A DNA stretch of 64,000 nt from Theristus sp. LFF4_11. Lineage: Eukaryota; Nematoda; Chromadorea; Monhysterida; Xyalidae. The stretch is taken from positions 35,258-99,257 of the forward strand of contig JASANC010003292.1 of the NCBI GenBank assembly GCA_030248135.1. The letters are read 5' to 3'. This document shows, piece by piece, positions 11,049-22,049 of this stretch. Positions within the stretch are counted from its first letter, which is position 1. Every line of letters starts with the position of its first letter. A program made the position numbers and the translations under genes. The notes below the pieces were generated by a model that worked only from the letters and a program-made list of their open reading frames with translations, had not been told where the DNA came from and made no database searches.

Positions 11049-13176
11049 TCAGTGTGAAGCGAGCTTTGCGACCGGTGAGAAGACGTTCATGTTCATGGAG
11101 CGCACAGGCTGCTGCTTCAAGTTCTGCTGCTGCACTTGCTCGGCCGACTGCTGTTGCAGCTGGTACGCTTGCGAGTGGATTTTGAAACCGTACAACCTGA
11201 AAACAGCAGCTTTTGCCCAGTGAAGGTGTTGCAAGCAAAACTACAGTTAGCACGCATTGAATTCCAGATCAGTTGTTGTTGTTGGAATTTTTAGGCGATG
11301 TTTTTAGTCAGGGCGAACCCAGAGAAGCGTACAGAACGCCATTGAGTAGGGCGCCCATCGAGTTTTCTCTGTCATTAAGTGCCTATACACCCCTCGGCGG
11401 GGTTCGATCCCCCGAGCGCACAGACTGTAGTCTAACGCACTACCACCAGGCCACGAGAGTGACTAACCATCAGTGAAGTGCACTAACCGCGGTACAAACT
11501 GGTTGGCGGGACGTGGCGGCCGGAGCTCCGGGTGCACAAAGAACAACATGTGCGGGAAACCAGTGCCATAGTAGGCACCGTCGGTGTGGTGATGCTTCGA
11601 TGATTTCGGCACGTACACGTCCATGCACTTTGCACAGTACAACTTGACCATCGCCTCGCCAGGAACATCTGACAAACCTAACACAGAACCGTTGATAAAG
11701 TAGCCTTTACAAGTAATCAATGTGTCATGGCACCAATGTTTGCACAGTATCATGCCTTTTCTAAATTTACCAATGGGCAACATGGGCTGATTTTCGCAAT
11801 ACACCCTGGGGCAGTGTCCAAAGTCGCCGTTCGTCCACTTCTCAATCATTTGCGCAATGCCCCGATTCGTCAGAATGTACCGAGAATGGATGCAACCGTA
11901 CAACATCTCAGCCGCCTGCTCAACGAGGTCAGACTGATTCGGGTTGTCCTCGAACTCTTCGTCTGCAACAAGAATAATTACCGAATTGCTGAAGGCCTGT
12001 TCATGCACGCACATGCTGAGGCGCAGCAGTCGTCAGCTTTGCTATGAATGAAGCAGTGAGCGTCAGCCGATGCAGCATTTGATCGCCGCGCCTAAAAACG
12101 CGTGCTTCACAGCGCGTCACTTCACGATTCATGCACTTCCGTGCGTCTTTGGATGTGGCAATCATGCGCGCGTGCTCTGAAACGTGAAGCGCACCGAAGC
12201 TGCACTGTTTTTTGCTTTATGTGTGGCAAAGTTAAGTGACACCCTGTGAAGTGACGCACGCGCATCAACCATGAATGGCGCTTTATAGTTTTTTTTTTAA
12301 AATAAAGACTGTGAAAAACGTTGGTTTAAAGCAACAAATATTTAACACGAATAAAAAATTGAACCAGGTTCGAGATCAAGAATCATGTCCAACGCCTGTC
12401 GGTAGTGGGGCACTTGCTCGTTTAGTCCGGTCAGGTTGAATTTGTCCTGGATGTATTCTTCGTCGACCTGAAAAAATGATATTGTTGACAGTGACAAAAT
12501 GCCTGTTGCTGATTTATTTGAACGTGTCGGTCAGACCAAAACGACGTCGCTTGTACTTGTCTGAACACCCTGTTAGCCATTTACAGGCACCAGAACTTCA
12601 GTGTTGTTTAATATTCTTCCAACGTGAACAAATCAAATCAGCCATCAGCCAAACTAAGTCCGAGTTCCTGCACATGACTAGATGTGGTGGCATCAGAAAA
12701 AGCCGTTTTTCTACAGGGTGAACCACAAGTGGTACGTTGTTAACCTGATTTTTGACTGAAACTTGGTAAAAATGCGAGTTGAACTTTTGTTTCAGCTCAA
12801 AATGGTGAAAGTTTCAGCTCAAATGGTTTAATAGCTGGCAAGCTGAGGAGATTCAAAGTTGTATGCACTTGTGGCTCACCCCGTATTCGGTAATATTCAA
12901 TCATTTAACTTGCTGTCACTAACAGCGTCGAATTTCAATAGAACAAATAGCAGCGAATGTTCTTCCGTTGCGGAAAGTTTCAGATCAAAACATCGCTTCT
13001 GAATACCAGCAGTTTTTCTCTGATCATACTCATACTGTACATGAACGTCGTTTCGGTCTGACACATTATTGTCTGTATGTAACGTTACAGTGAAACACAC
13101 GTACCTCACAGAAAAACTCGTTTCCCCGAAGACCACAAAACCATGAGATCCACGAAACCTCTTCGGAACTGCTCAT
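11049..13176 (-). CDS. CSNK2B: Casein kinase 2 regulatory subunit beta, copy 2 (5 exons, 234 aa)
   Basis: Exons: 13176-13105, 12467-12365, 11962-11771, 11677-11488, 11196-11049, giving 234 residues. Exon number, junction phases and the first four exon lengths equal those of copy 1, so this is a tandem duplicate of the whole gene. The protein keeps the zinc-site cysteines and the acidic loop. It differs at a few places, such as DEEFEDN for DDELEDN, GCIHSRY for GLIHARY, DVPGEAM for DVPAEAM, and the C-terminal tail. It appears intact. Intron 1 has a Tc1/mariner-like MITE and intron 4 a SINE absent from copy 1. Whether the two paralogues differ in expression cannot be told from sequence. Confidence 0.96.
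11274..11468 (-). mobile_element. tRNA-derived SINE, family 2, with ATCAGT target duplication
   Basis: On the minus strand it begins with a tRNA-like head (TGGCCTGGTGGTAGTGCG resembling box A, GGGGATCGAACCCC in the box B position) and ends with an AACAACAAC tail. Direct repeats ATCAGT at 11268-11273 and 11469-11474 flank it. The equivalent place in CK2 beta copy 1 (about 9084-9090) reads CAGACCAGCGAAG, an unoccupied site. It lies in intron 4 of copy 2. Confidence 0.82.
12714..12883. mobile_element. Tc1/mariner-like MITE (TIR CAGGGTGAACCACAAGTG)
   Basis: About 170 bp bounded by CAGGGTGAACCACAAGTG and CACTTGTGGCTCACCCCG, with TA at both outer edges. It lies in intron 1 of CK2 beta copy 2. Too short to encode a transposase. 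Confidence 0.7.
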
Positions 13177-13248
13177 TTTGATAAAACGATATCAGAATCC
13201 AAACCAAAGCAATCTGCGTTGGGTTTTTTGTCAATGTTGGTGCTTCTT

Positions 13249-13298
13249 TGGGCAGGGGTCGAGATGGGTTCACCCAAAAATCGGGCTCGACCCCTGCC
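13249..13298. repeat. GC-rich hairpin upstream of CK2 beta copy 2
   Basis: GGGCAGGGGTCGAG and CTCGACCCCTGCCC form a perfect 14-bp stem. A second partial copy of the right half occurs near 13360-13387. It starts 73 bp upstream of the copy 2 start codon, so it would lie in the promoter or 5' UTR. Confidence 0.7.
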
Positions 13299-13309
13299 CC
13301 CACCTGGAA

Positions 13310-14683
13310 AAACACCCCCTCACCCTCCCCTCAAAATTTTGGGTTACCCCTGAGCGAAATCGCCAAAAATCGGGCTCGACCCCTGCTCAAAATGCGTTTT
13401 TTTTTGTTTGACGACGACGACAATTTCATTGATTTTGATTTTGCATCATTTGTGTGCTCGTGCCCGTCAGTGATTCGCTTTGTGTACGTGTGCTGCGACA
13501 GCTATGGTGTGGTTATTCGTAACTTCATACGATGTGGTTATTCGAAAACCAGTGTGTTTGTTTCGGTTGACTTTTGTTTCTCAGTTGTGTTGAAACAGTT
13601 CACTTAAAAACCGGACATTTTCATGTCATTTGACGATTCAACGATTCAACTTCCTTTTTTTGATTCGCTTAACTTTGAGGCATTCTGTTGTTCTGAGGCG
13701 TTTTGTCAGGCTCGACTGGATCACACAGTTGCTTTCTTTTGATTTGCGTTCAAAGAAAATTGTGAATCGAAAAAAGTGCAATAAAAAACGGAACGGAAAC
13801 GAATCGGAAACGGAACGGAATGATTGATTGATTGATGACGACGTCGTCGCTTAATTTTTGCGTGTGAACAAAAAGATAAGAGCTGAAAGGAGTGCGCTGT
13901 GTATGGTTTTCTGCGTGCACCAAGTAAATAAACACAGCAGCTCACAATTTTTGGTTTAAATGACGATTTTTTTTGACAACCCTACTTACTTATGCAGGCT
14001 GGAGCTTCTTTTTTAAAACGCACGCGCACCTCGCATCCGCATGCTCATGCTCATGATCCACTAGCGCGCGTGCACACGCTCCGGCCCCAATAAGAACTTG
14101 TTCAAAACGCAATCGGTATCCTAATAGTCTAAACGGGATCATGATCATCGCATCGCACGTACCGTACCGTTGGCTGAGAGCAGACTTGCGCACGCACCGC
14201 GCACCTGAACATTGTGGCACATGAAACAGATGTGCCACAACGAGTAAAACAAAAAAAGAACGAGGAGAGGGGGGTGGCAAAAAGACAAAAAAATCAACCG
14301 TTGAATGAAACAAGTGAATAATTGAAGTGCTTGTTGAAAACGAGGAAGCTTTTTGACCGCCTCTGAAAACTGAATCATTGTGGAACGTGGAACATCGTGC
14401 GTTGGTGCCGTCATCACGGTGCGGCGACAGAGACTGCGCAAAGCAAATTCGAATAATTCTATGCAGTTCGTTTTCTGATTCTGTCAGCGTCGCGTCGCAA
14501 GCGAAGCAACGGACAGTGCTGTTTTTATGTTTCTCGTTCCACATTTTTATCTTCGATTTTGCTGAATTCGTGTGTTTTTTTAGATTGCCTTGCCATGTCT
14601 TGAAAACGAAAGAGGTCGAAGTTCGACCGCCGAACGAGGAAAGTTTGCAAAGCAAAGCTGTGTGCATGTGCTCGTGCTGTATA
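13310..14683. other. Intergenic, low confidence ORFs only
   Basis: Between CK2 beta copy 2 and the family B MITE. It contains a 236-codon minus-strand ORF (13990-14700) and overlapping plus ORFs. None resembles a known family and no splice context supports them. The 236-codon frame has no domain features and runs into the MITE. Confidence 0.4.
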
Positions 14684-15309
14684 AGGTTGTGAAAAAACAA
14701 AAAGCGTCCATTTTTTATTTTTTTTTATTTGAAAAGTTGTGCCAAATCAAATAAGGGAGTTAGAAGAACCACATTTGATGTGAAAACGAATCCCGAATGA
14801 CTTCCATATGGCGGAACTTTCTAAATTTTGTTTCGGTGAGCTCATTTAACCCTTTTCCAAATTGATATCATGCATCTTCTTTTGTTCTGAACCTTAAAAC
14901 GCCACTATTTATGCACAATCTGAACTGAAAAACAGCTTACAGGCTTGAAATCCAATCAATTACGATAATGACGTCACGACACGGCACGAAACAGAAACCA
15001 ACAAAGTAGCGCTTGCGGGACACTCAGAATGCACAATGTGAGGCAACAATCACCTTGGATGCATCGGAAATGTTAAGCCAAGTTTTCCGACGCTCGAAAA
15101 CTTCATTCCGAAAGTTGCTCAAGCCTAAAATCAATCGGTAAAACAGTCCAATGTCGATTTTGGACCTGTGTTGGTTTGGTTTTACGAGGTAATGTTAAAG
15201 AATTTTTTTTAATTTCCAAAAATTTAACCAACAATAACATTTTCAAAGCATATCTGGAAAAAAAATCGGCATTGTTGGCTTTTTATTCAGTTTTTTATTG
15301 ACAACCCTG
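14684..15309. mobile_element. Family B MITE, copy 1 (TIR AGGGTTGTnAAAAA type)
   Basis: Starts AAGGTTGTGAAAAAAC and ends TATTGACAACCCT. The interior (ATATGGCGGAACTTT, CCCTTTTCCAAA, GCATCGGAAATG, GTTTTACGAGGT) aligns along its length with the copies at 19193 and 61977. About 625 bp, non-coding. Confidence 0.8.
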
Positions 15310-15360
15310 GTGCTGCACAATTTCTACCAAATGTATCGCATTTGGCTATGGACCATAGTT

Positions 15361-15583
15361 TTTTTTATTTGTTCGCGCGCCGGTTCCGGAAAACCAAACT
15401 CCGGCGGAAACGGGCAATACTGCCCTGCCGAGCCCAATTTACCCTCGGCTCTGGAGGGAGCAGACCATTAGATCTTGTTGGTCACTTTAGTTTCTCCATT
15501 GTGTGTCTTGTCCGCAGCGAGGTTCGAACTGTCCACCTACAGAACGGTAGGCGAAAGCCCTATACCTGCGCTACAGACGCGAC
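15361..15583 (-). mobile_element. tRNA-derived SINE, family 1, copy on minus strand
   Basis: Reading the minus strand, GTCGCGTC leads a tRNA-like head with CAGTTCGAACCTC (box B), then the body GCCGAGGGTAAATTGGG, the tail CGCCGGAGTTTGG, and an A/T-rich end. It matches the copy at 17852 over its full length, with a few small differences. Confidence 0.85.
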
Positions 15584-15689
15584 AAAAATTTTTTGTTGTT
15601 GTGTTGTTCTAAACAATTTTTGACTCTATCTCTATGCGAGAGGTTTTTTCGGCTGATTATTTTTTGTGGTTTCATCACCGCGGCGCAGT

Positions 15690-15948
15690 TTGTTGTGACG
15701 CTGAACATCAAGCTGCTTGGAGGCAAGGTGTGAGTGGGTTTTGTTTGGCAACTTGAGTGAGCAACTCGCTGATTGGCTGTGTTTTGTGCCAGCACAGTGA
15801 TTGATGAATTGTGCTGGGTTGCTAATCTCCGTGATTCTTGTTTTTGTAGATCGGGTTGATCGAACAATTCCGGGAGCTTGACAATGACAATCTTCTGAGG
15901 AAAGACACCAAGGGTGAAGAGTTGAAGACAGCTAGAAACACCACTTGA
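15690..15948 (+). CDS. Orphan exon pair, unknown protein
   Basis: A possible exon at 15690-15726 (acceptor GCGCAG, donor AAG|GTGTGA; reads FVVTLNIKLLGGK) joins in phase to 15850-15948 (acceptor TTTTTGTAG). The second exon reads IGLIEQFRELDNDN and then LLRKDTKGEELKTARNTT before a stop at 15946-15948. The composition is protein-like and would be helical. I found no upstream exons and do not recognise the family; the SINE just upstream may have separated or disrupted them. It could be a terminal gene fragment or chance. Confidence 0.28.
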
Positions 15949-16987
15949 TCCGCGACAGCGACAAGTGGCCATTGGCGATGCCAGGACAGGACAGTGCAAT
16001 TTATGTGTTTCGTTTCACAAATTGTTGTAGCGAAGCTGAATAGCTCAGTTTTTCAGAAATGTCGATGTCGACGACGGGCCGCCGCCCCACCGACTGACGT
16101 CGATGTGGTGTTGGCTGTTGCGTTGATAGATTCTGCTGTTCAAAGGCGTGACAGAGCAGGCAGCGAAAAACCAAAAGAACCGATTTTATCATACCTGCCC
16201 CAGTTGGAGCAGGTCGGTTGGACGTTTGAGAGAAGCAAACCCAGTCGGAGCAGGCCTTTATAATTTGGTTTCACCTAAAATTTGGTTCAGGACGTGCTTT
16301 GACCGCGCCTGGTTATGTTGGACCACCTGCCTTTCTTGAAAATAAACCCCCACCGAGAACTAAAGTGTGTTGCCGATTTCGGCGTTCATCGTTATGTCAT
16401 GCTCCTGACATTCATATTGCTGTGATTGATTGATTGATAATCAGTCAAATAAAAATGACCATATTTAATTGTTCAAATGTTTTACTCGTTGTTGAAAGAC
16501 TTGCGGAGTTCTGAGAAAAACCTTTTTCAAAAAGTTTTTTGAGGCTCAATATTTGTTCTTTTTGCTTCAGCAAAACAAATTGTCGGTAATATAACTGCGT
16601 GTGCTGGTGTTTGATTGAATGATTCATAATTTTTTGCTTGTGTCGCACTCACATGTTTCGTGTTTGTGTGGTGTGTTTGCACGTGTATCGCCGCATTCAT
16701 TTTTTTGTCTCATTTGGAAGACTGGTTTCTGTTCTGGTTTCTGAAATATGCGAAGCGAACTGATTCACCAATGTCAATTGTAAATCGGCAATCCATCTGT
16801 CATCGTTGCACCGAATCCATAATGTGCTGGGCGGCTTGTGTTTTGTCTGGAACGTGAGTTTTTTGGATTTCTTTGGTCGTTCCAACTTGTTTAAAAATAG
16901 AGATTGTGGAGAAGTCGAAAGCAAAAGTGTGTGTGTATGTCTTCCATTTTCTGCTCGTGACTGCATTGCCGCATTCAAAGCGTTGCC

Positions 16988-19900
16988 ATGGTAGGCCGTT
17001 CCGTCGGCGTCGCTGTACGAAATTCACACGTTTTCGTTCCTGACATTTTTCTTCCCGTCGTTCACTGATAAATCTAAATCACCATTTTTGTCAACAAAAG
17101 CGTTTTTCGTTTTTTAAACTTTTTAAATAAAAAGAAATTTGAAATGGACTTTTCAGGTTACGGTAGTTTAGACTACTAGGCCAACCAAACGCAATTGTTC
17201 AGACATCTTCTTTCTTGAAAAGGCTTGGCTTAGGTTAGGATTCGGTTAGGATTATGTTAGGCTTAGAATTAGGCTTTGGGATTAGGATTTAGAACTAGGT
17301 CCGTTTTAGCAATGTCCGACAACGAAAGTGTCGGTTTTTAGAAAAGAAGGGCAACCCTTATGCAGGCCAAGCCAACCAAAAAGAACTTTAATTAAAAAAA
17401 AATTGGGATTGTCACTATTTTCGAACCCCAAAACTAAACTCTCCCCCTTAAAAATTTGCTTTCGCCTTCGGCCGGTACTGCTCCGCACGCACGCCGCCGC
17501 CACATTGACCGTGGCACGACCATTCATTCAATTCAAAACACGAATGAAAGCCGCATAAAATGGTTTGATTTTTAAAAATTTGTTTTGAATTCGATTGAAC
17601 ATGTTAATTTCCAGTGTTTTCCACTTTGTCTTTCTGACATATTGTTGTTGATCGCACACATTTCAATTGTTTGCGTTTGCATGCAGGGAAGAGTGAAACG
17701 GACGCAGAAGTTTTCACGCCGATTGCAGCAGGTCAAAAAGATGATCAAACCGACCGACAGCAGAATGTTTGTTGTTCGTTTTCTTGATCGTTTCACGCAC
17801 CACACAGCCACCGACGCGATGTCGTTCCAAAAATAAAACAAACATCAACAAGTCGCGTCCGTGGCGTAGCGGTAGAACTTCGGCCTACAGTTCTGTAGGT
17901 ACCGGGTTCGAACCTCGCCGTGGACAAGACATACTCGTGGAAAATTAGAGTGACCAATGAACATCTAATGGTCTATTCCCTCCTGAGCCGAGGGTAAAAT
18001 TGGGGTCGGGGCAGTATTGCCCGTCTCCGCCGGAGTTTGGTACCTTTGGGTTTCCGGAACCGGCGCGCGTATAATTAAATAAAAATAAAATAAAAATATT
18101 TTTTTTTTGTAGAAAAACGGAGAAACGCGTGATTCGACCGCAGAAGGAAGACGAAAACAAGTTGAAAATAGTGGAGGCGTCAGTGGTTTTGGTTTTTTTT
18201 GCCAGCAGTTCGCCGAAAAAGAATTGTTTGTTTCGAAGCTGACTGAGCACAATGAGCAGATTTTGCACAAAAAAGTTATTTTTGATGCCAGCCTTGGCAT
18301 ATGGTACAGTTTGTTTTCTTGCTTCAGACCTCGCACGTCAAGCGCGATGTTCCTCAAGTACAACACGCAACTGGGACCACCGTTTCATGTTTTGATTGAC
18401 ACTAATTTTGTCAACTTCTCCATCCGCAACAAGTTGGATATAATAAAAAGCATGATGGACTGCTTGTACGCTAAATGTTAGTCTCTGTTTGTTTTGTAAA
18501 TTACCTAGTAAATGTTCAATTGATCACCATAGTAGACTAGCGCACGGCACCCACCACGATATGAGTCTTGATTTTTTTATTTTCAACGATGATTTTTTTT
18601 TTTAAATTTGCTAATTTAGGTACACCGTACATCACTGACTGTGTGCTCGGCGAGCTGGAAAAAATGGGCCAGAAATACAAAGTGGCGCTCAAGTGTGTGC
18701 ATTCAAAAAACCTTTTAACAACATTTCAAGTGTGATTCATTGTGAAATAATGCAGGATCATCAAAGATGCTCGTTTCAAGCGTCTCAGTTGCTTCCACAA
18801 AGGCACCTACGCAGACGACTGCATTGTGCAGCGCGTCACGGAGGTCAGTCGGTTGTACTGCACTGCTCTGAGGCGCATTCATGAAGTTGAATAAAAAACC
18901 ACGCAGCGACCAACGAAACTATGCTTGTGTGAGCACGTAAAACGCCGCATAGCTGCGAAACATTTGCTGCTTGCGCTAATGAAGCAAACGAATTCACAAA
19001 GCTACGTAGCAGAGAAGCTGTGGCTGTGGGGCTAGCTAAGTGCTTTGCTGAATGCTATTTGTACAATGAGTGCCAGCAGAAGCGCCGCATAGCTGCTCGA
19101 CGCTTGGTGCATTTAGGAAGTGTTTTTAGCTGCCACATTGCTGTGCTGCACAACATGGCAAATTTTTGCCTATCAAGTGGTTGGTTGTGATTAGGGTTGT
19201 TAAAAAAAACAAAAATCGCCATTTTTGTTTTAAAGAAAATTAAAAAAAAATTTCAAAAATCAAAGTTGTGCTAAATCAATCAGGGAGTCCGAAGAACCAC
19301 ATATGATATGCAAGCGCCTCCCGATTGACTCCCGTATGGCGGAACTTTGCAGATTTTGTTTTGGTGACCTCAATTACCCCTTTTCCAAACCGTCACCATG
19401 CCTCTTCTTGTGTTTTGACCTCCAAAACGTCACTAATTGTCCCCAGCTAAACTAATGCTGAAGTGAAGACAAACATACCGCCTTGAAATTCGATCAATTC
19501 TTCTGATGGTGTCGCGACGACACGACACGAAGCAGCAACCAGACAACGTAGCGCTTGCAAACGGAGCAGCGAGCACAATCGGACGCTCCGCGAGGCGAAT
19601 CGTCACCTTATCTGCATCGGAAATGGTAGGCCAAGCTTTGGGACGCTCAAAAACTTCATCGCAGATGTTGTCGACGCCTAAAATCAGTCGGTAAAACGGT
19701 CCAAAATCGACTGCTAAGGTTTTACGAGGTATAATCAAAGAAAATTTTTGTTGAACTTTCGAAAAATTGTGCCAAAATTGAAGTTTTCAGAGCATATTCA
19801 GAGAAATTTTTTTCGAATTTAAAAAAAAAATCGGCATTTTTGTTTTGTTTTTTAATCACTTTAAAAAAATTCATTTTTGTTTAACAACCCCAGTTGTGAT

Positions 19901-21349
19901 TCACGAGACGAGGTAAAGCTAGAATTCCACGAAACGACACAACCGAGTGGCAACCGAAAATAATTAGGTGTTCGCTGGCTGACCGGTATACGACGCTGTT
20001 TGTCAAAGTGCAGGCACTAAAATGTCAGTTTGGTGTGACTGATCCGACATTCACCACTTGTTTACGGGAAGAAGTCGGCTAAACGGAAAGTCTGGTTTGC
20101 TCTGAACGGCAAGCGCATGTTTTGCGGCACATGACGTCATTTCAGTGGGGGGACACGTTTGAAAAAATAGGTCATGGTCTGTTGGTGAACAATCTCACAG
20201 ATTGCACTTGGACTTGGACGATATTTAGAATGCAATGACGTTTTTGCATCGCATCGCAAAAAAAGCTTGGTTGAATGAACATGAACGTCCGGAGCATACC
20301 GTATTACCCCCAATAAACCCCCATGGGGGATTAATACGTCAGCGACTTTTAGGGGTTGGGGTTTATTGGTGGGGGGGGGGGGGTTTATTTACAAAAAAAT
20401 CTAGGGGTGGGGGTTTGTTGAAAAATGGCAAAAATACCTTGCATGGCAGGCAAGAAAGTCGCAGAAACTTCTACTTTTCACAAAGATTTCCTTTTGTAAC
20501 AGCCTTTTGTAATGAAATTACCATTAACTCATCCCTTTGGGGCCTTTGGTAGCACAATTTCACCAATGTCACTGCATTCAGTCACTGAATTCGCTGGGTA
20601 TGTGTTTCAAACAGGTTTCCAATTAACCCCCATGGGGGATTATTTGTGGGGGGGATTATTTGGAAACTGGTCGGGGGTGGGGGTTTATTGGTGGGGGGAT
20701 TAATGGTGGGGGGGGGGTTTAATGGGGGTAATACGGTATTTTTTTTCTGATTTTCTGAAGCTCAAAATCTAAATTCCACTCTGGATCTAAATACCGTTGG
20801 AACAAAACATTTGCTGGCAGGCGCGAGTTTTGTTCACCCAATGAATCATTTGTTGCCGTGTCACGGCACGTGCGGTATTTTGGTTTTCTGCCATCTGTGG
20901 TCTTTCGGTCGCTCAAAATGTCACAAATGTGCGCTCTTTTGGCACGTGCGCGCTTCTTATCCGCAATCCGCCTGAAGACACCACCGCTTCACAGCTAGTT
21001 GCGCTTTGGCTGAATGATGAATTTCGACTATTTCTACGTCACTGATTTTCGTTAGCTTGTGTGAAACAATTGCTACAATGCGTGAAGCGGTTGCAATGCA
21101 CTGCAGCACAAATGCTACATTGTCGCCACCTGTGACAAGGATTTGAAACGAAGGATACGGAAAATCGCGGGCGTGCCGATCATGTACGTTAAACAGCACA
21201 GGTATGTGAGCATGTGTGTGCTGGAAGAGAATTCAACAACCGCTTGTGCACAACAACGCATCTTCATAATCAATACACGCCATTTTTCATGTATCTTCAG
21301 GTACAGCATTGAGCGAATGCCAGACGCTTACGGCGCTGGTGCATGGTGA
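16988..21349 (+). CDS. FCF1: rRNA-processing protein FCF1/UTP24, PIN-domain nuclease (8 exons)
   Basis: Proposed exons: 16988-16990 (ATG only), 17687-17766, 18113-18178, 18328-18476, 18620-18692, 18756-18843, 21107-21201, 21301-21349. All phases agree. FCF1 is a nucleolar component of the small-subunit processome that cuts pre-18S rRNA. Visible marks are an N-terminal basic stretch [12 protein letters not shown], then [18 protein letters not shown], the PIN-domain start with the catalytic Asp in VDTN/IDTN, then [28 protein letters not shown] supplies the acidic pair, followed by [18 protein letters not shown]. The end [15 protein letters not shown] parallels the family's conserved C-terminus. 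The first coding exon would be just the start codon, followed directly by a GT donor; this matches the family start (MG + basic) but is the least certain part. A SINE sits in intron 2, and family B, A and D elements sit in the 2.3 kb intron 6. Confidence 0.94.
17852..18072 (+). mobile_element. tRNA-derived SINE, family 1, in FCF1 intron 2
   Basis: The head GTCGCGTCCGTGGCGTAGCGG holds a box A-like TGGCGTAGCGG (from 17862). Box B is GGTTCGAACC at 17905-17914. The body runs into CGCCGGAGTTTGGTACC and GGGTTTCCGGAACCGGCGCG, then an AAATAAAAATAAAA tail. Homologous to the copy at 15361-15583. The tail almost abuts the exon 3 acceptor (18112). Confidence 0.88.
19193..19890. mobile_element. Family B MITE, copy 2
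   Basis: Begins AGGGTTGTTAAAAAAAAC and ends TTTGTTTAACAACCC, a clear terminal inverted repeat. The interior is homologous to 14684-15309. Lies in FCF1 intron 6. Confidence 0.85.
19990..20165 (+). repeat. Family D dispersed repeat, copy 1
   Basis: About 175 bp containing GAAGAAGTCGGCTAAACGG and GGCACATGACGTCATTTCAG. It recurs in reverse orientation at about 35078-35283. The palindromic TGACGTCA core marks the end of the element. In FCF1 intron 6. Confidence 0.65.
20297..20738. mobile_element. Family A MITE, copy 2
   Basis: Begins TACCGTATTACCCCC and ends GGGGGTAATACGGTA, with the same core as the copy at 4566-5027 and G-rich flanking blocks. In FCF1 intron 6, about 130 bp after the family D repeat. 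Confidence 0.87.
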
Positions 21350-21546
21350 TCGTGATTTTGTACAATATTGTTGTTTGAATTGAAATGTTGAATTGCTTGT
21401 TCGTTTTCCGTTGTTCGTTTGCTTGTTAATGCTTTTGGGCGTTGCGGATTATTATTTTTATGTTTTTTATCCAGCATAAACTGAGAACAAAAAACTTGTA
21501 ATATTTGATTTAGCACACGCGTTTCACTGCAGTGTTAACCGCGCAC

Positions 21547-21870
21547 AAGTTATCTGAAATTGAATCGACCGTTTTGCATCTAGTTACAGTGGCGACCAAA
21601 AGTGTTGGAACGCTGCGTGCGCGTGTGCTGTGTGTTGCGCGTGTGTTGCATCAGCCAAACAAACGCTATTATGAGAATTTAAGAGAAACGTTGGGTCGAA
21701 AAGTATCCCGGGAATCCAACGTTGCCCATAAATCCTTATAATAGCGTTTGTGCGGCTGATGCAACACGCGCGCAATACACAGCACACGCGCACGCAGCGT
21801 TCCAACACTTTTGGTCGCCACTGTAACTATAATAGATGCAAAACGGTCGATTCAATTTCAGATAACTTTG
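21547..21870. mobile_element. Palindromic Tc1-type MITE nested within a larger inverted repeat
   Basis: Inner ends are CAGTGGCGACCAAAAG and CTTTTGGTCGCCACTG, each flanked by TA as expected for Tc1/mariner insertions. The inverted symmetry continues about 40 bp further out on both sides (AAGTTATCTGAAATTG / CAATTTCAGATAACTT) and inwards to GCTATTAT. Total arms are about 125 bp with a short centre. It lies between FCF1 and PEX1. Confidence 0.8.
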
Positions 21871-22049
21871 TATTGTTGGAAGTTGCAAGATGTATTGTGT
21901 TGGAGGGAGATAATGTGCGAAAAACAACATTTTTGCGCTGAAATGAAACTCCTAAGCTGTTGGTAGTAGGTACACGTACATCGTGCATCTATCGTGTCAC
22001 AGCTGCGAACCTTGCATAGATCTGCAGAAAAATTGAAAATGAGTGAACG

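Noticed and set aside
11385..11468. A tRNA gene on the minus strand in CK2 beta copy 2
   Set aside because: The acceptor stem pairs poorly, and the piece is the 5' part of a 195-bp element with target duplications.
13990..14700. A 236-codon minus-strand gene
   Set aside because: No domain, no splice context, a long plus-strand frame overlapping it, and an end that runs into a MITE.
17852..17925. A tRNA gene on the plus strand
   Set aside because: Box A and B motifs are present, but the tRNA-like part continues into a 150-bp body and A-rich tail shared with another locus, so it is the head of a SINE.
18883..19140. Repeated CGCCGCATAGCTGC phrases in FCF1 intron 6 as a regulatory array
   Set aside because: Only two loosely similar occurrences; not enough to call a repeat or site cluster.
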